This document shows positions 46,744 through 55,563 of a DNA stretch of 64,000 bases, in pieces. The position numbers were made by a program, and so were the translations under genes. The notes under the pieces were generated by a model. The model searched no databases and was not told the DNA's origin. It was given only the letters and a program-made list of their open reading frames with translations. The number at the start of each line of letters is the position of its first letter. Positions within the stretch are counted from its first letter, which is position 1. The DNA is from Planctomycetales bacterium (GTDB lineage: Bacteria > Planctomycetota > Planctomycetia > Isosphaerales > Isosphaeraceae): assembly GCA_027451885.1 (NCBI GenBank), contig DAIDHX010000018.1, positions 1 to 64,000 of the forward strand, in the 5' to 3' direction.

Positions 46744-49700
46744 TCATTCTCCCGAGCGCGACTCCGCCCTGGCGTAGTCGATGGTGGTCGAGGTGCGGAC
46801 CCGAATTTCGGTCGAGCCTTCCGAGCCCACGGCCGAGGCGCGATCGAGCGACGAATCCGCGGTCGGCCGGATTGTTCGCCCGCTCGGCTCCGAGGGCACG
46901 ATCGCCCGCGCCCGGGCCAGCCTGCGCTCGATCAAGAGCCCGAGCAGGCTGAGCACGAAGCCCAGAAACGACGATTGCAGGAGCAGCACGACCTCGCTGG
47001 GTGCGAACAGGGCAGCGCTCGCGGCCGCGAAGCCAAGAGCCGCAAGCGCAAGCATGTGAAAGCGGATCCGCGCGAAGATGGCTGCGAACCCCGCCGCGAG
47101 TACAAGCCCCGAGCACAGGGCAACGAGGGCCGCCCGGGACCAGATGCGGGGCGAGAACGGAACGGGCTCAAGCGCGCGGCTGAAGACAAGCCTGCGAGTA
47201 TCATCGCCATCGTCCGCGGAGGCATCGTCGACCACAACGCGCGAGGACGAGCCGACGACCCAGTCGAGCAGCGCGGCTGCGCTTCGCAGGGGCTGCCGCC
47301 GCCAGGCCACGCGCTCGAAGACCCAGTGATTCAGATCGGTCCAACCTGGGGGAGTTCCGACCAGCTCGCGATTGGCGGGGATGCGCACTTCCCAGATACT
47401 CTGCAAAACGACGCTGCCGCGCGCGAGCCTTGGGGCGGTCCAGCTTGACCGGGGCGCGGCGGAATCGTAGCCCAGCTCGACGAGCACGGGCACAGCACGC
47501 TGGTTGCTTGCGAGCCGCAACCGGAACTGGCTGATTGCGTCCCCCTGCTCGACTGCCTCCGCCGGCCGGCCGTTGATCCTGGCCTCGAGCAAGCGGGCGT
47601 CCTCGGGCAGCTCGAGGGTGATCTCGGGCAAGCGGGATTCAAGCTGGAGCCATGCGCGGTGCGATGTTGAATCGGCCCAGATCGAGGTACGAATGAGCTG
47701 CCGGGAGACAACCACGTCAGGCAAGGGTGCGGGGATCTCGGCGCGGATCGAGAAGTTGAAGGGGTGCGAGACGGCCGCGGTGGTTGCCTCGGCGAATTCG
47801 ATTGGTGCGCCCGAACCTTCCTGTTCAGGCGCGGGGTCCACGCGTGTCCAGGCGGAATCGGCGGAGTCGAGATGAAGGTCGGGATCGAGCTCGAGCATGA
47901 CGTGGGTGGGGCCGCTCGCGCCGTCGATTGTGGCGATGCGGGGCGCGTGTGCCGAGCGCGGGCTGGCGTCAAGCGGCGGCTCGAACGGCAGCTTGGCCCG
48001 AAACGCGAGCCGCAACGACTCGGTGGCAGGCTGGGCGAATGTGAGCCGCCAGCGGGCGCCCCCGTCGCTCGTCTTGCCCAGATCTTCCTTGCGCTCGACT
48101 TCCTGTTCCAGAATCTCCCAGCGATCGCCGATCTCAGCGGGGACGGTGATCTCGATCGCGCGCACGATGCCATGCCGGATCCGCAGCCGTGTCTGCTGGA
48201 GCAAGTCAAGACCCTGCCGCGTTGCACGTACGTTGAGTCTGGCGTCCTGGATGAGCTCGCGGGGCCGGCGTGTGAGCTTCAGCGACACCGTGCTCGCCCC
48301 CGCCGACAATCCCAGCAACACAGGCGCGCCCAGCCCTTCCTCGACCGCGAGCGGCTTCATCCAGTCGCGGGGCCTTGCGTCGTCGCCAAATTCTGGTTCG
48401 CTCAATCGAGGAGTCGCGGCGGGATCACCCTCGACTTCCACGAGCAGCGACCGCGCTGGGTGAATTGCGAGCCGCGCTGCCCCACGCGCAGCCGCCGTCG
48501 TCACGAGACCCAGCAAGACCGGACCTGAGCCTGGAATCGACTGCCGCGACCGGACCACCAGCGTTACGTTCTTCTGTTCGCGGGCCGCCGCGCTTAAGCG
48601 GATACGCAGCGGCCGCACGCCGGACCGCGCGTCGCGATTGTTCGCGGGAGGATTCGCCAGCTCGATCGCCTCCGCGGGGCCGATCGAGGTGATCTCGAGC
48701 CCAGGCGCAACCTCGAGCTCCAGATCCTCAATCCGGCCTCGGACCGGCTCGAGAATGATACGGGTTTCGCTTTCGGCGAGCTCCGGTCGCAGCTCCACGA
48801 AGGCGGTCGATCGCGCCAGGTAAAGCGGCGGCGAAGATTCGATCCCCAGCTCGAGCCGGAACGGCTGGTCGCGGAACTCAAGCGCCAGGTGCGTGTCCGG
48901 CCGAGCGCGAAGCTCAGCGGGCAGCTTCTGCGGATTGATGCGCCGGAGCCCTGACGCGGCGGCTACACTCACCCACAGCTCCGCGCCGTGGACCACGCTC
49001 ACCGCACCGGTTTGCCGTTTGGCGTGGCGGAGCGGAAATCCCTGAAAACGCAGCTTGAGCCCGTCCCCCTTGCTGATCGCCCTGCGCGTCTTGATCATCA
49101 CCCGCGCGACGCCACCGGGGCGGAGCGGGTCAGGCAGGCGGATCTTGAGCGCATGTTCCTCACGCGTGCGCTCAAAAGTCGGCTCAGCGGCGGGATCGTC
49201 GAGCAGCCGGGTCTCGATCACCTCGTCCGCGTCATCGAGACGGAATTCGAGCTCGCGCGCCACTCCGCGCACCGAGCGGATGGCCCAGGCGGCCTGAGTC
49301 GTCGCCTGGTCGAGATCGAGCTCGATGGCCACGTCTCCCTCGGCGGTAAGAACCGGGGCCAGACCCAGCTCGCGGTCTCGTTTTGTCGACCAGGAGGCTT
49401 CGATTCGGGAACGGGGCGAGAGCCGAGCGGAAAGTCTGCGTCCCTTGCCGCCGGGCACGGGGGAAAGTCCGTAATCTTCATTTCCCGCGACCAGCACATC
49501 CGTTTCCTCGTCGGGGAAGTCGAGCTCGAGGGAAGTCGAGGCAGCTTCGGGCGTGGCCAGGGTGATCGACCGGCGGGCGAGACTTGAGATCACGTCGGCG
49601 CGGAGTGCGACCTCGATCTTGTGCGTGCCAGCGCCTTCGACCAGGACCTCCCAGCGCCTGTCTGGGGTCATACGCACGGGGAGATCGCGATCGGCTTCGC

Positions 49701-50118
49701 GTGCGGCTGAGATTCGCAAGTCGTCGAGCCGAATCGAGGTCCAGACCGGCAGCTCGCCCTTGACGGCAATCGCGAGCTCGAGCTTGAGATCGGCAACATC
49801 TCCCTCGATTCGCCCATGCACGGCGACCGATTCCACGGCGGAGCGTGGTTCGGATTTGCCGCGGTTGCCGCGGGGCGCATCCACCGCGAACGCCTCGGGC
49901 TTCACGATCGCGAAATCGGGATCAGCGATCTTGCGCCAGAGCTCGGCAAGATCCTTCGGGCTCACGATCACATACCAGGGCAAGGGAGCGGAGGCCGAAG
50001 CGGAATCCGCGCTGGCCGGGCCCGGGCGTGCTTGCCTGGGATTCGCGCGAGGATCATCCGCACCCGCCGCGACGGCGAGCACGAGCGTGGCCAGCAGCCC
50101 GCGTACGATCCTCCTCAT
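46744..50118 (-). CDS. Large (1124 aa) secreted protein with C-terminal membrane helices
   Basis: Start at ATG 50118, giving signal peptide MRRIVRGLLATLVLAVAAGA; upstream in-frame starts would put 23 residues ahead of it. Residues 50-990 are beta-rich with many Arg/Glu/Asp and no recognised family. Hydrophobic helices cover about 993-1065 (AALVALCSGLVLAAG, AALFAPSEVVLLLQSSFLGF), followed by a 60-residue hydrophilic tail. The helix pattern x-FAP-x-L-x-SF-x-G matches that in the middle of the downstream giant (WFAPAQFANLAIASFGG), which points to common origin. It is the second gene of a FecR-like, 1124-aa, 2339-aa series, and its stop codon is followed by one codon and then the TTG start of the next gene in the same frame. 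Confidence 0.85.
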   Translation of the reverse strand: MRRIVRGLLATLVLAVAAGADDPRANPRQARPGPASADSASASAPLPWYVIVSPKDLAELWRKIADPDFAIVKPEAFAVDAPRGNRGKSEPRSAVESVAVHGRIEGDVADLKLELAIAVKGELPVWTSIRLDDLRISAAREADRDLPVRMTPDRRWEVLVEGAGTHKIEVALRADVISSLARRSITLATPEAASTSLELDFPDEETDVLVAGNEDYGLSPVPGGKGRRLSARLSPRSRIEASWSTKRDRELGLAPVLTAEGDVAIELDLDQATTQAAWAIRSVRGVARELEFRLDDADEVIETRLLDDPAAEPTFERTREEHALKIRLPDPLRPGGVARVMIKTRRAISKGDGLKLRFQGFPLRHAKRQTGAVSVVHGAELWVSVAAASGLRRINPQKLPAELRARPDTHLALEFRDQPFRLELGIESSPPLYLARSTAFVELRPELAESETRIILEPVRGRIEDLELEVAPGLEITSIGPAEAIELANPPANNRDARSGVRPLRIRLSAAAREQKNVTLVVRSRQSIPGSGPVLLGLVTTAAARGAARLAIHPARSLLVEVEGDPAATPRLSEPEFGDDARPRDWMKPLAVEEGLGAPVLLGLSAGASTVSLKLTRRPRELIQDARLNVRATRQGLDLLQQTRLRIRHGIVRAIEITVPAEIGDRWEILEQEVERKEDLGKTSDGGARWRLTFAQPATESLRLAFRAKLPFEPPLDASPRSAHAPRIATIDGASGPTHVMLELDPDLHLDSADSAWTRVDPAPEQEGSGAPIEFAEATTAAVSHPFNFSIRAEIPAPLPDVVVSRQLIRTSIWADSTSHRAWLQLESRLPEITLELPEDARLLEARINGRPAEAVEQGDAISQFRLRLASNQRAVPVLVELGYDSAAPRSSWTAPRLARGSVVLQSIWEVRIPANRELVGTPPGWTDLNHWVFERVAWRRQPLRSAAALLDWVVGSSSRVVVDDASADDGDDTRRLVFSRALEPVPFSPRIWSRAALVALCSGLVLAAGFAAIFARIRFHMLALAALGFAAASAALFAPSEVVLLLQSSFLGFVLSLLGLLIERRLARARAIVPSEPSGRTIRPTADSSLDRASAVGSEGSTEIRVRTSTTIDYARAESRSGE

Positions 50119-50279
50119 CCGGGTGACATACTCCTCGGTTACCACGATCGACCGATTCCCGTCCCAGGGCCAGGCGGAGGCGGTCAATCGGGTGTCACGG
50201 ACGGCGCCAAACCCACCGTCATCCTAGCAAATTACGGTCCTGCTCTCCACGCTGCGAACCAGGGGCAAAGCGGACTCGC

Positions 50280-52301
50280 CTAACGCCCCTTGCCTGTCGC
50301 GGCCTGAGCCTTCTCCTGGGTTTTCCGCGCGATGTCCCGCCAGGCGGCCAGGCCGCGTCCCTCGGGATGGTCGGGGTCGTAACCAAGGTTATCGCGTCCC
50401 GTCAGATGCATCAGATCTTCCAGGGCCAGCTCGCGGAGGCCGATCGATTCCTGCTCAGGAGCAAGCAGGGAGGCCAGCTCGGTGAGCAGCTCGGGATTGC
50501 TGGCCAGCTCCCGGGGGTGGCCCTCGATCATGCGTGCGACAAGCAAGCCGCGATCCTCGCCGAATTCTTCCGCGAGCTGGTCGCGCATGCGAGCGGCCGC
50601 CTCGGGCCCCAGGCCCAAAACCTCCCGCGCGGCGGCGATCGCAGCCTTGCGCGTCACGGGGTCGTTCTCGCGTGAAAAGAGCGGCGTGAGCAGCGAATAA
50701 TCGCCGATCGACTTCACCGCCCAGACGGCCAGCCGCTTGATCTCCGGGCGCTTGTCGTCGATGGCGGCGACGATCTCGGCCATGATCGGCCGGTCGGGCA
50801 CAATCATCTTGTAGAAGCTCTCTGCAAGCTGGAGCACGTACGGAGGCTGCGGGCCGAGCGTGGCCCAGGCGGGGGGCGCGTCGGGCGAGCCGCGCTCGAT
50901 CTTCGTCCCCCGCGCGATGTGCGCGGCGTTGGTCACCGTGAGACGCTCCCGCGCATCGCCGAGCCCGAGCGTCACTTCGCCTTCCACACAGTAGACCGCC
51001 AGCGGCGGTGAAGGCTCAACATAGTGATCATCGAGCCTGCGCACGGCCCGTTCCAGACCGATTACGCTTTCCTGGGCGGCCGCGATGGCGAGCGATCGCG
51101 CAGGCGTGCCAACCTGGAGCGTCACGCCCGCGGGAAGTCCGACAACCAGACGGCCGTGCACGAGCTCGATCGTCTGCGCGGCGTCCGCCGGGGCGCTCTG
51201 GAGCCGGATCTCCGTGTCGCCCACAAGCCCGACCCTGAGTCCGCCGAGCGCGAGCTCGGCGCGGAACGGGTCGAGGCAGAGGATCCGGTCGAGCCGCCCG
51301 AGCGAGGTCTTCGCCGTCAGCCGATTCCACTGCCGCTCCTCGTTATCGTAGCGCAAAACCAGCACCTGCGCTGGGTCAAGCACACCAACCCTGGGCCTCG
51401 GTCGGGGCGTAGGCGCGGGACTGGCAACCGCGGGCTCGCCCCTGGTCTCGGGCTTTTCCTCGGCTGCCGGTGCGGGCTTCTTTTCCATCTTGGACGAAGC
51501 CAGATCGGTGGCGGCGGAAGGCTGCGGATTCGGCGGATTTCCAACCGCAGAAGCATGCTCCTCCGCGCCAGGGGTTGGAGCCGGCTGCGGGCTGGGCGAA
51601 GTCTCCGGCAAACCAGAGCGTGCTTCCGCTCCCGGAGCCCCGGCCAGAGCGCCCGGATCTGGTTTCGCCGCTTCAGCCACGACCGCGGCCGGCTTGCCCT
51701 TCGTCTCAACCCGGAATGCGAGCGGCGACGGCTGCGACGTCACACTCCACCACGCCGACCACACGGCCACAACCCCGAGCGCCAGACAGACCGCAAGAGG
51801 TGCAAGCCGCTGCACAACCGACCGCGTCCCCGGCTGATCTCCAGCCCATTCCAGGAGCGAGCCCGACACCGATTCGCCCGAGTCATTCGATCCCGCCCAC
51901 GCTCCCGCAACCTTGGCCTCGCGCCCCTTCACAAGCTGATACATCCGCAACCGCGCTTCCGGCGGCACCTTCGCCTTCTGGCCCAGCAGACTCAGAATCT
52001 GATGCACACTCGAGACCTCGGCCAGATTCACGTCCGAGGTCAGACACTTCTTCTCATATTCCCCCACAGCCTCGGGATCGAGCTCATTGTCGAGGTAGCT
52101 CGCCACAATGTTCGGATCCGTGCCTTCCGGGCCGGAACTGCTGGGCGCTGTCAGCCTGCGCTGGCGAGTCACGCGGGCAATTCGCTCGGCCAGATCACGC
52201 GCGAGCGGGGTCTCCTTCACCTGGATCCCAATCTCACGCACCTGGGAAGGAGGCAATGTATCGTCGAGCCAGGCCAGGAGCGTTCGGAGCGTGAGTCGCA
52301 T
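50280..52301 (-). CDS. Membrane protein with FecR-like and HEAT-like regions
   Basis: 673 residues from ATG 52301. Residues 1-160 are cytoplasmic and include SYLDNELDPEAVGEYEKKCL, a pattern seen in planctomycete anti-sigma-like proteins. One membrane helix lies at about 163-183 (LAPLAVCLALGVVAVWSAW). A Pro/Ala/Glu-rich linker (190-300) leads to a beta region resembling FecR (LVGDTEIRL, ELVHGRLVVGLPAGVTL, YCVEGEVTLGLG), and then alpha-helical HEAT-like repeats at about 500-600 (RPEIKRLAVWAVKSIG, DPVTRKAAIAAAREVL). This suggests sensing of an envelope signal and passing it inward. It heads the series of giant secreted proteins, 161 bases upstream. No sigma factor gene is present, so regulation of one is only an inference. 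Confidence 0.8.
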   Translation of the reverse strand: MRLTLRTLLAWLDDTLPPSQVREIGIQVKETPLARDLAERIARVTRQRRLTAPSSSGPEGTDPNIVASYLDNELDPEAVGEYEKKCLTSDVNLAEVSSVHQILSLLGQKAKVPPEARLRMYQLVKGREAKVAGAWAGSNDSGESVSGSLLEWAGDQPGTRSVVQRLAPLAVCLALGVVAVWSAWWSVTSQPSPLAFRVETKGKPAAVVAEAAKPDPGALAGAPGAEARSGLPETSPSPQPAPTPGAEEHASAVGNPPNPQPSAATDLASSKMEKKPAPAAEEKPETRGEPAVASPAPTPRPRPRVGVLDPAQVLVLRYDNEERQWNRLTAKTSLGRLDRILCLDPFRAELALGGLRVGLVGDTEIRLQSAPADAAQTIELVHGRLVVGLPAGVTLQVGTPARSLAIAAAQESVIGLERAVRRLDDHYVEPSPPLAVYCVEGEVTLGLGDARERLTVTNAAHIARGTKIERGSPDAPPAWATLGPQPPYVLQLAESFYKMIVPDRPIMAEIVAAIDDKRPEIKRLAVWAVKSIGDYSLLTPLFSRENDPVTRKAAIAAAREVLGLGPEAAARMRDQLAEEFGEDRGLLVARMIEGHPRELASNPELLTELASLLAPEQESIGLRELALEDLMHLTGRDNLGYDPDHPEGRGLAAWRDIARKTQEKAQAATGKGR

Positions 52302-52441
52302 GGCGTCGTCCTCGTCAGCAAATGGCGAATCCAACTCGATCTCAACCGCGTGAGTTCGAGCCCGCTTCGCCGCTCTACCTATATGTGTGCCTCGCCAGAC
52401 GTTGATCCGTCGAACTTCCACGATTTTTTTTGGGAAAACGC

Positions 52442-54727
52442 TCACTTCGTTCCCGGCGAACGCGTGTCCAGACCGCGCACGCCGGAGCGGCCACGGAATC
52501 GATAGAGCCGAAACGCCGGGTCATGCTCCTTCTCTCCATAGAGCAGCTCGAAGCGGTCCGGCCTGGCGTCTGCCCATACCCGCTCGATCGGAAAGCCCTG
52601 GGCATCGGCGACATTGTGCGGGCCTTCGCCCACGTTGACGCGGGTGGTCACCAGCAGGGTCACGCCCTCGGCCTCGAGGTTTTCGAGCCAGGCGTCGAGA
52701 TCAGGATGAAGCCGATCCCAGCCCGGCCGAGGATTCGGCCACGTGTGCTCACCCTGGGCAATCGCCGCGCGGTGGTAATCGTGCAGCAGCCAGTGGCGAT
52801 GGCGGTCGATGTTCACATATCGCACCTGGTTGCGCAAACCTTCGCCGAGCAAGAAGTATGGGAGATTGGTGCCCGCATAGGCCACGGTTGTGCCCCGCGG
52901 TCCGGACCAGTAGTCGAGGTTCAGCCAACCGCGGAAGAAATCGGGGAAGGGCGCGTAGAATCGGATCCGTTCATCGTGGACGGTCGCGTAAACATCGAGT
53001 ATTCCGGCTGCGCTCCAGATTAGAAGAGCCAGCCCTGCGGCGAGTGCTCGGCGCGAGGGGCGTGTGGCGTGCATCGCCCAGCCGGCCGCCCACACTGCCG
53101 CGGCCGAGGCGGCGATCAAAACCGCCAGGCTGCCAAGAGGCGCCAGGGAAGCCCTTTCAGGGCTGGGCGCGACCGTACGCGAGAGCCTCTGAAGAAACGG
53201 CACGGGAGCCTCGACGGCGTTGGGAATCAGTGGAGAAAGGTCCCAGGGGATGGCAGACTCAACTGCGGCGATCGGCCACGTTTGGGGTGTCCAGAGATGC
53301 AGCGCCAGCAGCCCTGCGGCGAGTGCTCCCAGCACCCGGCTGCGCTCCAGGAACAAGGCCAGGGGCGCGGCGGCAAACCCGAGCGCCTGGAGCATGAATC
53401 GCTGCTGCGTTCGGTAAGGGATGAACGCCCAGTAAAAGCCCACATTCACGATGGCGAGCAGGGCAAGCCCGGCCAGAAGCATCCGCCGCGGTTCGCCGCC
53501 GCGACCCAGCACCGGCCCGGCGAGCGCGAAAACAAGCGCTGCAATCCATGCAGGCGCAAGCCGGGGATCGAGCACGGCGAGCATGATGTCGCCCAGGGCT
53601 CTCCAGTTCCCAGCAGGAATGTAGTACGGACTGGCGTGCATCGCCTCCGGTCCATACCAACCCTCAAGGAATGTGTGGCCGAAAAGTCGAACCGCGAGCG
53701 GGTAAAGGGGATTCCCCGTCAAAAGCGCATTCCTGGCGAACCAGTACCCGGCGGTGACGAGCGGCGTCAAAAGAAGCATCAGAAGCCGGCGGATCTGGCC
53801 GCGCCTTGAGCCTGGCGATCGGAGAACAATCCCTGCGCCGAACAGAAGCAAAGGCGGGATAAACACCAGTCCGACGGCCTTGGTTCCAAGCGCAAGCCCG
53901 GCGGCGAGCCCCGCGAGACCCAGTTCCGACCCCCGCTCGGGATCGTTGGCGAATCGCACGAGGAAGTAGGCCGAGAGCATCTGGCCGGCGATGAAGATGG
54001 TGTCGACGTTCGGCGTGGCGGAAAACACCAGGAGTGGCGTCGAAGTGATGAACCAGCAGGCGGCGACCACACTCGAAGCCCGTTGCGCGCCCAGATCGCG
54101 GGCCATTCCGAACGCGGCAAGCGCGGCGATGAGCAAAAACGGCGCCTGGCCCGCCCGCGCCAGGCGATCACCGCCCCAAACTGTCATGAGCCAGGTGAAC
54201 CAGAGGTCGCCGTTCGCGGGAAAGTAGGTCGCGGCGTTCTCTCCAAACGGGGCGGCAACGAGCTCCAGGCTCCCCGCGCGCATCCACCGCGCGGCGAAGT
54301 AGAGATGATAAATCGGGCCGTCGCTCATCACCCGGACGGCAAGCATGAGCGCCTGGAACAACAAGGGCGCGGCGGTGGCGAGCACGAGCACGAGGACAAT
54401 CCGCGTCTGCCACGGCCAACCTCTCTCGGACGGAGGAGACTCGCCCCGCGAAGCGCGCGGCTCAGGCGCGAGACGCCCGAGCAGAAAGATCGGGATCGCA
54501 ACGATCCAAACTCCGCTGCGCGAGATCCCCGCGCATGCTGAAAGCGCTTCCAGCCCCAGTGTGCTCACGGTCCAGAAGAGGATCGCCCCCGCAAGCCAGC
54601 CGGGGAGCCCAGCCGGCTGCCCCAGCCATCCCCGCGCGATCCGCATGCATCCCACGCCCAGAACGGCACATGCTGCGAGGCCAGGAAGCGCGCGCCAAAT
54701 TTCCCCAACCACCCCCTGCTCAAACAA
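52442..54727 (-). CDS. Large polytopic membrane glycosyltransferase-like protein (GT-C type)
   Basis: 761 residues from TTG 54727. About 12-14 hydrophobic helices run from residue 15 to 560. The first large external loop contains VMSDGPIYHLYFAARWMRAG, whose Asp fits the acidic position of GT-C transferases that use lipid-phosphate sugars, and SATPNVDTIFIAGQMLSAY resembles the family's next loop. The last 160 residues are a soluble domain (DYWSGPRGTTVAYAG, VRYVNIDRHRHWLLHDYHR). It lies 140 bases ahead of the FecR-like gene on the minus strand and may be in one transcript with it. Acceptor unknown. Confidence 0.82.
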   Translation of the reverse strand: MFEQGVVGEIWRALPGLAACAVLGVGCMRIARGWLGQPAGLPGWLAGAILFWTVSTLGLEALSACAGISRSGVWIVAIPIFLLGRLAPEPRASRGESPPSERGWPWQTRIVLVLVLATAAPLLFQALMLAVRVMSDGPIYHLYFAARWMRAGSLELVAAPFGENAATYFPANGDLWFTWLMTVWGGDRLARAGQAPFLLIAALAAFGMARDLGAQRASSVVAACWFITSTPLLVFSATPNVDTIFIAGQMLSAYFLVRFANDPERGSELGLAGLAAGLALGTKAVGLVFIPPLLLFGAGIVLRSPGSRRGQIRRLLMLLLTPLVTAGYWFARNALLTGNPLYPLAVRLFGHTFLEGWYGPEAMHASPYYIPAGNWRALGDIMLAVLDPRLAPAWIAALVFALAGPVLGRGGEPRRMLLAGLALLAIVNVGFYWAFIPYRTQQRFMLQALGFAAAPLALFLERSRVLGALAAGLLALHLWTPQTWPIAAVESAIPWDLSPLIPNAVEAPVPFLQRLSRTVAPSPERASLAPLGSLAVLIAASAAAVWAAGWAMHATRPSRRALAAGLALLIWSAAGILDVYATVHDERIRFYAPFPDFFRGWLNLDYWSGPRGTTVAYAGTNLPYFLLGEGLRNQVRYVNIDRHRHWLLHDYHRAAIAQGEHTWPNPRPGWDRLHPDLDAWLENLEAEGVTLLVTTRVNVGEGPHNVADAQGFPIERVWADARPDRFELLYGEKEHDPAFRLYRFRGRSGVRGLDTRSPGTK

Positions 54728-54859
54728 AGCTCACCCTCGGCAGCACGGACTCCGGACACGCCTTCGCTTTACGTACGCGTCCAGGGTCGAGTATGATCCA
54801 GTCGACTGGACCCGCCGGTCGGCAATGTCTCGCCCGTGGGGCATCGGATCAGCAACCAC

Positions 54860-54888
54860 TTGGACGACCGTATTCTACTGATTAAGAA
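54860..54888 (+). promoter_or_regulatory. Candidate promoter of the isomerase-ROK kinase pair
   Basis: TTGGAC (54860-54865), a 17-base spacer and TAAGAA (54883-54888). Predicted start near 54895, about 45 bases before ATG 54941. It lies in the divergent gap between the minus-strand GT-C gene and the isomerase gene. Confidence 0.4.
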
Positions 54889-54940
54889 GCTGGACTGATA
54901 CTCAGGCCAACCCGATCCAGAACCAGTTGAGGACGTGAAT

Positions 54941-55555
54941 ATGCTGGGTGCAACCCTGGGCGCGAGCGATTATCTGGCGAGAGTTTGCGACGAAATCAAG
55001 CGACTCGATTGCGAGCAACTTGAAAAAGTCTGTGATCTGATTGAGCAAGCCTACGACGCCGGCCGGTTCGTCTTCATCTGCGGAAACGGCGGCTCGGGCG
55101 CAAACGCCTCTCACCTGTGCGAGGATCTCGCCAAGGGCACGCTTCGCGACTTCGAAAACCAGAAGCGGCTCAAGGTTCTTTCGCTTACCGACAACACCTC
55201 CGGCATCATGGCCTGGGCGAACGACGAAGGCTATGACCGCATCTTCCTGGAACAGCTCAAAAACTACGCCTCGCCCGGCGATGTGCTGCTTGCGATCTCG
55301 GGCTCAGGCAACAGCCCCAACATCCTCAAGGCCGTGAGCTGGGCCAATGAACATGGCCTGAAGACGGTCGGCTTCACCGGCTTTAGCGGCGGTAAGCTGA
55401 AGACCCTGGCCCATTACAACGTCCACGCCCCAATCGACGATATGGGCATCACCGAGTCGCTCCACCAGGTTGCGTTTCACTGGATGATCGACGACCTCTA
55501 CCGCCGCTTTGGCGCCCGGAGCGCTGTTTCAAACGGAGTGGCCGTCAAGAGTTAG
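54941..55555 (+). CDS. gmhA: SIS-domain phosphosugar isomerase, GmhA-like
   Basis: 204 residues from ATG 54941 (GAGGA seven bases upstream; a GTG six bases earlier is less likely). GmhA converts sedoheptulose 7-phosphate to heptose 7-phosphate for the LPS inner core. Family marks: FICGNGGSGANASHLCEDLAK with the conserved Glu, LSLTDNTSGIMAWANDEGYD, ISGSGNSPNILKAV (phosphate loop) and the C-terminal ITESLHQVAFHWMIDDLYRR with His. Length and motifs fit GmhA, but related DnaA-initiator-associating DiaA and other SIS isomerases share these. The ROK kinase eight bases downstream and a GT9 enzyme nearby favour a heptose or LPS-like role. Confidence 0.82.
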   Translation: MLGATLGASDYLARVCDEIKRLDCEQLEKVCDLIEQAYDAGRFVFICGNGGSGANASHLCEDLAKGTLRDFENQKRLKVLSLTDNTSGIMAWANDEGYDRIFLEQLKNYASPGDVLLAISGSGNSPNILKAVSWANEHGLKTVGFTGFSGGKLKTLAHYNVHAPIDDMGITESLHQVAFHWMIDDLYRRFGARSAVSNGVAVKS

Positions 55556-55563
55556 GAAGTCGC

